A stretch of DNA of 54,873 bases from a bacterium. GTDB taxonomy: Bacteria > Auribacterota > JABMQX01. Under the pieces are notes generated by a model. That model saw only the letters and a program-made list of their open reading frames with translations. It was not told where the DNA came from and searched no databases. The translations under genes were made by a program, and so were the position numbers. The stretch covers positions 1 to 54,873 of the forward strand of contig JAUYEE010000093.1 of NCBI GenBank assembly GCA_030691545.1. Direction: 5' to 3'. Positions 51,495 through 54,873 of the stretch are shown piece by piece; position 1 is the first letter of the stretch; each line of letters begins with the position of its first letter.

Positions 51495-52751
51495 ATGAAA
51501 AAATGCCCGTTCTGTGCAGAAGAAATTCAAGACGAAGCTATAAAGTGCACGTACTGTCGTGCGATTCTATCTGCCGCACCGCCGACCGGCAAGAAAAAGC
51601 GCCGACGCCCTATCTGTCAAACCCCGCTCGCACACCGACTGCGGCTGACATTCCGCCGCGTGGGAAGGGTGATGGCCATCACCGTGGGCGCAATGGTCGT
51701 GTTTAGCCTGGTCTCAGTTGCGTTGGATGGCTTGGTCCGAGTCGCGCTGGATGGACACAAGGAGGCGGCCACGGCGACGCCGTCATCTCGCCGCCTCGCT
51801 CCGGCGCCGGAGGAGCGAGCACCTTCTGAACCAGAAGACTTCTCAAGCACAATGGACGGGAGAATTCCGGAACCAGCGGCATCGGCTTCGACGAACGACA
51901 CAACGGCGCCATCAGTGGAAGCCCCTGTCATCCTTGTCCCCCTGGACGCACAGATGCAGGGTCCAACCGCCGCGCCTGCGCCGGAAGAGCCGAAAGAGGT
52001 ACTTAAGTACCGAATCCTTGAGGTCGAGGATTTGAGCTCTGGAGGAGTTGTGCGGCTGCAGTACAGGATACGAGTATCAAGACAGCCCACTGAGCAAGAA
52101 CTCCGAGCGGTATGCAACAGGACTATCGAGCGGGAAAAGAAGCGAAGACACAATGCGATCTCGTTTCTCTTCTACCTGCCCGACAGTGATCCCCATGGGT
52201 TTTTCACCGCAGGAAAGGCCCACTGGGCGCCTAACGGGATCTGGGAGGACGCGAGTAAGGTGGCTGCCGGGCACTACTCGCGACATAGATTAGTGGTCGA
52301 GTGCGGGAACGCTCTAAGTGAAATCTCGGCGAAACCAAGCAAGCCGAGCTACGATTTCAAACCCGATCGACCTGTTCCAGAAACACCCTCCTGGGAGGAG
52401 CTGCTGAGCCCACGTCGTCCACCCTCGAAACCTTCTTACACCGTGAAATACATAGTCTCGTTCGGTCCACTATTCCGCCCTGCATGCGGCGGGGACGCGT
52501 TTGTGACCTACGAAAATGATCAGGGCGGAACAGAGCAGGCCGAAGTTAGAGTTGACTCACTGCGCGCCGGCGCTTGGGAGAAAACCTTGTTCTCCGTGAA
52601 GAGAGGAGGCTTTCTTTACCTTTCGGCTCAAAACCAAGGCCGCGGTGACATCAGGGCGACAATCTTGGTTGACGGGCACGTGTGGAAGACATCTGGGTCG
52701 AGCGGAGCCTATGCGATCGCATCTTGTAGCGGGTTGATTGGCCTCGAATAA
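51495..52751 (+). CDS. Zinc-ribbon, single-TM protein with MmpS-like C-terminal domain
   Basis: A 418-residue protein. Residues 1-25 form a zinc ribbon ([21 protein letters not shown]4, C7, C18, C21). A TM lies near residues 58-75 (MAITVGAMVVFSLVSVAL), followed by a long Ala/Pro/Glu-rich linker. Residues 170-270 form a domain with YRILEVEDLSSGGVVRLQYR and FFTAGKAHWAPNGIWEDASK. Residues about 310-418 resemble MmpS-like beta domains (YTVKYIVSFGPLF, FVTYENDQGGTEQAEV, GGFLYLSAQNQGRGDIRATI). The layout suggests a cytoplasmic sensor ribbon with an extracytoplasmic part. Its first 50-odd bases are nearly identical to those of the gene at 52932. No clear ribosome-binding site is seen. Confidence 0.75.
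   Translation: MKKCPFCAEEIQDEAIKCTYCRAILSAAPPTGKKKRRRPICQTPLAHRLRLTFRRVGRVMAITVGAMVVFSLVSVALDGLVRVALDGHKEAATATPSSRRLAPAPEERAPSEPEDFSSTMDGRIPEPAASASTNDTTAPSVEAPVILVPLDAQMQGPTAAPAPEEPKEVLKYRILEVEDLSSGGVVRLQYRIRVSRQPTEQELRAVCNRTIEREKKRRHNAISFLFYLPDSDPHGFFTAGKAHWAPNGIWEDASKVAAGHYSRHRLVVECGNALSEISAKPSKPSYDFKPDRPVPETPSWEELLSPRRPPSKPSYTVKYIVSFGPLFRPACGGDAFVTYENDQGGTEQAEVRVDSLRAGAWEKTLFSVKRGGFLYLSAQNQGRGDIRATILVDGHVWKTSGSSGAYAIASCSGLIGLE
51516..51549 (+). repeat. 34-bp block repeated at 52953-52986
   Basis: This block in the zinc-ribbon coding region (codons for [11 protein letters not shown]) is identical at all 34 bases to 52953-52986 in the second zinc-ribbon gene. Identity drops sharply on both sides, although similarity continues to the start codon. 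The two genes share only this module. Confidence 0.8.
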
Positions 52752-52931
52752 GAAACCCGGCACGACGAACAGCTCAGTATAGCTCGCGAGGAAGGTGCGC
52801 GGGTTCACGATCCTCAAGCTGTTCACAAGTAGTATTGGAGCACCCTTGAAAAGGTGTCACGGCTTCCATGCTCGTATCGTAGCCGTGGCGGGCACCAAGG
52901 TTAAGGAGCAAACAATGGGGGATGTGCACAA

Positions 52932-53405
52932 GTGAAGAAATGCCCATTCTGCGCAGAAGAAATTCAAGACGAAGCTATAAAGTGCAGACACTGCGGAGAG
53001 CTGCTGGCCTCCGGGCCAAAACGCGAGGGGACGATCGAATGTCCCAGCTGTGGGAAAGAGGTTGTGCCAGCCGTCACGAAGCACGGGTTTATCGGGCAGA
53101 CTACACAGAGGATCTGCCCACTCTGCGGAAAGCGGATTGGGCGCGCGAAGGGGGTTGCACTTTGTTTCATCGCCACGGCAGCATATGGCTCTGCACTGGA
53201 CGATAAGGTGAGGCTCCTGTGCGTATTTCGAGATAAGTACCTGCTTGATACCAGCTTGGGAAAATCACTTGTTGAGTATTACTACTCGGTAAGCCCGCCA
53301 ATTGCAAAAAGGATTTCATCCTCCGGAGTGCAGAGAGCACTGGTACGGTTCCTCTTGTATCCTATCGTGCTGATCCTGACCCTACTCATTGGCGACCAAT
53401 CGTGA
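52932..53405 (+). CDS. Zinc-ribbon protein with CFI-box C-terminal domain
   Basis: A 157-residue protein starting at GTG with GGGGGA upstream. Two zinc ribbons occupy the N-terminal half: [18 protein letters not shown] (4-21), then ECPSCGKEV...CPLCGKRIG (36-69). The C-terminal half is the CFI-box domain: [19 protein letters not shown] and [20 protein letters not shown], then PPIAKRIS and a closing TM ([14 protein letters not shown]). The CFI-box family is named for this motif and is of unknown function; it is thought to be membrane-associated. The N-terminal DNA matches that of the gene at 51495 over a 34-bp identical block. The IS element begins 28 bp downstream. Confidence 0.82.
   Translation: MKKCPFCAEEIQDEAIKCRHCGELLASGPKREGTIECPSCGKEVVPAVTKHGFIGQTTQRICPLCGKRIGRAKGVALCFIATAAYGSALDDKVRLLCVFRDKYLLDTSLGKSLVEYYYSVSPPIAKRISSSGVQRALVRFLLYPIVLILTLLIGDQS
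52953..52986 (+). repeat. 34-bp block repeated at 51516-51549
   Basis: This is the second copy of the zinc-ribbon coding block; see 51516-51549. The copies are in direct orientation 1.4 kb apart and could recombine, deleting the first gene's body. Confidence 0.8.
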
Positions 53406-53432
53406 CAGAGTCTATCCTGTTATATGCAATAA

Positions 53433-53449
53433 CATTGCTGTCCGGTTCA
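53433..53449 (+). repeat. Left terminal inverted repeat of the IS
   Basis: CATTGCTGTCCGGTTCA pairs with the right end 54857-54873 at 15 of 17 positions. The transposase stop codon (53447-53449) lies in its last bases. Confidence 0.8.
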
Positions 53450-54604
53450 ATTTAGGTTGAGCAGGAGTTGGTTTTCATTGCAAGATGACGGTTGCGTTGG
53501 GGGACCATGGATGACGGTGTCCAAATCGAGGCGATGGAAAAGGCAGCTTTTGATTTTGCGTTGGACATGGAGCATGGACAACGAGCATCGGGATCGGTGT
53601 TTGATGAGGGCGACAAGAACGAACACGATCATGGCGATACAGATCTGAGTCATGACCGCATTCAAGGAGGTACCCAGGAAGGTTTTCACCTTGAGATGTT
53701 GTTTAATCCATTTGAAGAACAGCTCCACTTGCCAGCGGCATTTGTACAACCGAGCGATGGTAGTGGCCGCCCACGTGAAATGGTTGGTAAGGAAGACATA
53801 TACCTTTCCGTCCTTCGGGTTGACATACCGAATGCGGCGGAGAGTATCAGGGTAGGTGTCTCTGGTCTTGCGACCGGTCAGCCGGATGATTTGATCGGAC
53901 GTAATGCCTTGTTTCCGGTTGGCTCGGCGGCGTTCGACAACCCGGTAACGAATGTTTGATTTCAAGCGGGTGACGAAGAAAGCCCCTTGCTGATTCACAC
54001 CGTGCAGAAAGGTGAAGTCCGTGTACGCGCGGTCCATCAAAAGCACACTGTTTTTCTCCACCGGATACCGTCGGGCCACGGTCAGGTCGTGCGTTTTCCC
54101 ATCGGTCACGACGAACACAGTGGGAATGGAGTGGCCATGATCATATTTCACATGGAGCTTGATGGCCCCTTTGGTTTGGCGAAATTGGGCCCAATCGAAA
54201 ACACTCAAACACAATTCGATCGTCGTAGAATCCCAGGTGCAAATTTTGTTAGCGATGCGTGCGGGTCTACTCGGTTTCACATCCTGGAACCTACAGAGCA
54301 GCGCATGGAACAACCCCATATAGATTCTCCATGGCCTCCTCTCGTTCGCATCCGCCAGGGTGGAGCGATGAACGTCCGACACCCCCATATGATAGTGGGA
54401 GAAGCGCTGCGCGTTGAAACCGGTCTCCAGGTCCCGCAAACTGTCACTGCCGCTGACCTGCCCATACAGCATAGAACAGAGTTGATTCCAACAGGGAAAC
54501 CGGCGAACCCGAAAGTCCCCTTGAAACCACCCAACGACTTTCGCGAAAAAAGACCGGGGCAAAAAGGTTGTCAGTTGAGCAAACACTGTGTTACGATGCG
54601 CCAT
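53447..54604 (-). CDS. IS4-family transposase (DUF4372 N-terminal type)
   Basis: A 385-residue DDE transposase. The ATG at 54604 follows AAAGGAG and gives the family start MAHRNTVFAQLTTFLPRSFF (DUF4372). The longer frame to 54703 is not supported. Catalytic residues are visible: D125 in ICTWDSTTIE, D191 in LLMDRAYTDF and E294 in the YKCRWQVELFFKWIK (YREK-like) motif. The frame is complete and undamaged, so the element may be active. It nicks both ends and inserts by cut-and-paste, as is typical for the family. The stop lies inside the left inverted repeat. Confidence 0.93.
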   Translation of the reverse strand: MAHRNTVFAQLTTFLPRSFFAKVVGWFQGDFRVRRFPCWNQLCSMLYGQVSGSDSLRDLETGFNAQRFSHYHMGVSDVHRSTLADANERRPWRIYMGLFHALLCRFQDVKPSRPARIANKICTWDSTTIELCLSVFDWAQFRQTKGAIKLHVKYDHGHSIPTVFVVTDGKTHDLTVARRYPVEKNSVLLMDRAYTDFTFLHGVNQQGAFFVTRLKSNIRYRVVERRRANRKQGITSDQIIRLTGRKTRDTYPDTLRRIRYVNPKDGKVYVFLTNHFTWAATTIARLYKCRWQVELFFKWIKQHLKVKTFLGTSLNAVMTQICIAMIVFVLVALIKHRSRCSLSMLHVQRKIKSCLFHRLDLDTVIHGPPTQPSSCNENQLLLNLN

Positions 54605-54856
54605 GGCTTGTGGCTCCTTTTTGTGGGTGTAACGTCTCGTTTCTTCCCATGGTACACAGAGGTGTACAGGAGCCCCAAGCCCTTTTTCATTTTCCTTCGT
54701 CAAGCGATGAAAACGCTCAAAATCACCCCAATCCGAAACCCTGTCTCTCCTCGAGAATTTGAGAAATCGAAAAAATGGGGTTGTTCGCGCTTCTTCCCTC
54801 TGGCGGCTGCCTTACGTATACCGCTGGAGACACCAAACGGCACTTATCCACAACTT

Positions 54857-54873
54857 TCAACCGGACAGCAGTG
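54857..54873 (-). repeat. Right terminal inverted repeat of the IS (window end)
   Basis: Read inward from 54873 the sequence is CACTGCTGTCCGGTTGA, pairing with the left end at 53433-53449. The window stops exactly at the outer base, as expected when an assembly breaks at a multi-copy IS. Confidence 0.8.

Larger units (their letters stand above)
53433..54873. mobile_element. IS4-family insertion sequence, about 1.44 kb
   Basis: The element is bounded by inverted repeats: left CATTGCTGTCCGGTTCA (53433-53449) and right, read inward from 54873, CACTGCTGTCCGGTTGA; 15 of 17 bases match. It holds a single transposase gene on the minus strand whose stop overlaps the left repeat. The right repeat coincides with the end of the window, so the target duplication cannot be checked. 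The element lies 28 bp after the CFI-box gene. Confidence 0.85.

Noticed and set aside
50840..51706. 288-codon plus-strand open frame upstream of and overlapping the zinc-ribbon gene
   Set aside because: It overlaps the start of the zinc-ribbon gene in another frame, has low-complexity composition and no motif.
1..54873. tRNA, rRNA or CRISPR array
   Set aside because: No TTCGAATC-type T-arm with a matching acceptor, no rRNA-like stretch and no regularly spaced repeats were noticed. A tRNAscan and CRISPR search would confirm.

Overview
The window looks like a piece of chromosome from a high-GC, Gram-negative, polysaccharide-degrading bacterium. The best fit is the PVC superphylum or a neighbouring candidate phylum (Planctomycetota-, Verrucomicrobiota- or Hydrogenedentota-like). 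The reasons are the combination of DUF1080, DUF5107+TPR, DUF5703-type, Tat-exported Gfo/Idh oxidoreductase, Cys-type sulfatase, PL11, GH97 and neutral-ceramidase-like proteins, and the loose gene spacing. No rRNA, tRNA or CRISPR array was found. The last bases of the window are the terminal inverted repeat of an IS4-type element, so the contig probably broke at a repeated IS.

Layout. (1) 265-6654, minus strand: an oligopeptide/dipeptide-type ABC importer operon with OppC-like permease, frameshifted ORF6N gene, substrate-binding protein, OppB-like permease and a second OppC-like permease, ending with mscL. No ATPase gene is in the window. (2) 6993-20667, plus strand: a saccharolytic cluster with PL11 rhamnogalacturonan lyase, an unrecognised exported protein, DUF1080 lipoprotein, tandem GH43-like protein, GH97, and Tat-exported Gfo/Idh oxidoreductase. 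It is followed by a DUF5703/GH95-like gene whose middle is replaced by a neutral-ceramidase-like gene. (3) 20826-24387: membrane-anchored TPR methyltransferase, an orphan McrB-type N-terminal/EVE-like protein, and a GT4 glycosyltransferase. (4) 24578-29059: peptide deformylase, DUF1189 membrane protein, methionyl-tRNA formyltransferase, and a large fusion in which a metallophosphoesterase sits inside a FecCD/BtuC-type permease. (5) 29092-31187, minus: small accessory genes and toxin-antitoxin debris. (6) 31370-36242, minus: MFS transporter, GNAT acetyltransferase, S33 hydrolase, class-C-like serine hydrolase and a DUF486 membrane protein. (7) 37031-40254, minus: small coiled-coil protein, tagatose-bisphosphate-type aldolase and sulfatase. 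(8) 40547-45193, plus: coiled-coil/winged-helix protein, exported hypothetical, 1000-residue DUF5107-TPR protein and DUF3795 protein. (9) 45296-49355, minus: a PHP-glycosyltransferase fusion and an MFS exporter. (10) 49497-54873: radical SAM protein, two zinc-ribbon membrane proteins sharing a nearly identical start, and the IS4-type element.

How the genes may work together. Region 2 looks like a pectin/plant- or algal-glycan utilisation locus without SusC/SusD. Exported lyases and glycosidases cut the polymer, and the Gfo/Idh plus DUF1080 pair suggests an oxidative 3-keto-glycoside step. Region 1 could import peptides or oligosaccharides. Sulfatase and aldolase (region 7) extend this to sulfated sugars. 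Region 4 holds the initiator-Met formylation/deformylation pair.

The most unusual items are the metallophosphoesterase-in-FecCD protein, the PHP-GT4 fusion, the gene split by the ceramidase-like gene, and the accessory cluster at 29-31 kb with a truncated nucleotidyltransferase, a HepT-like stub and a DxD-motif protein. All family assignments come from reading motifs by eye, not from database searches.
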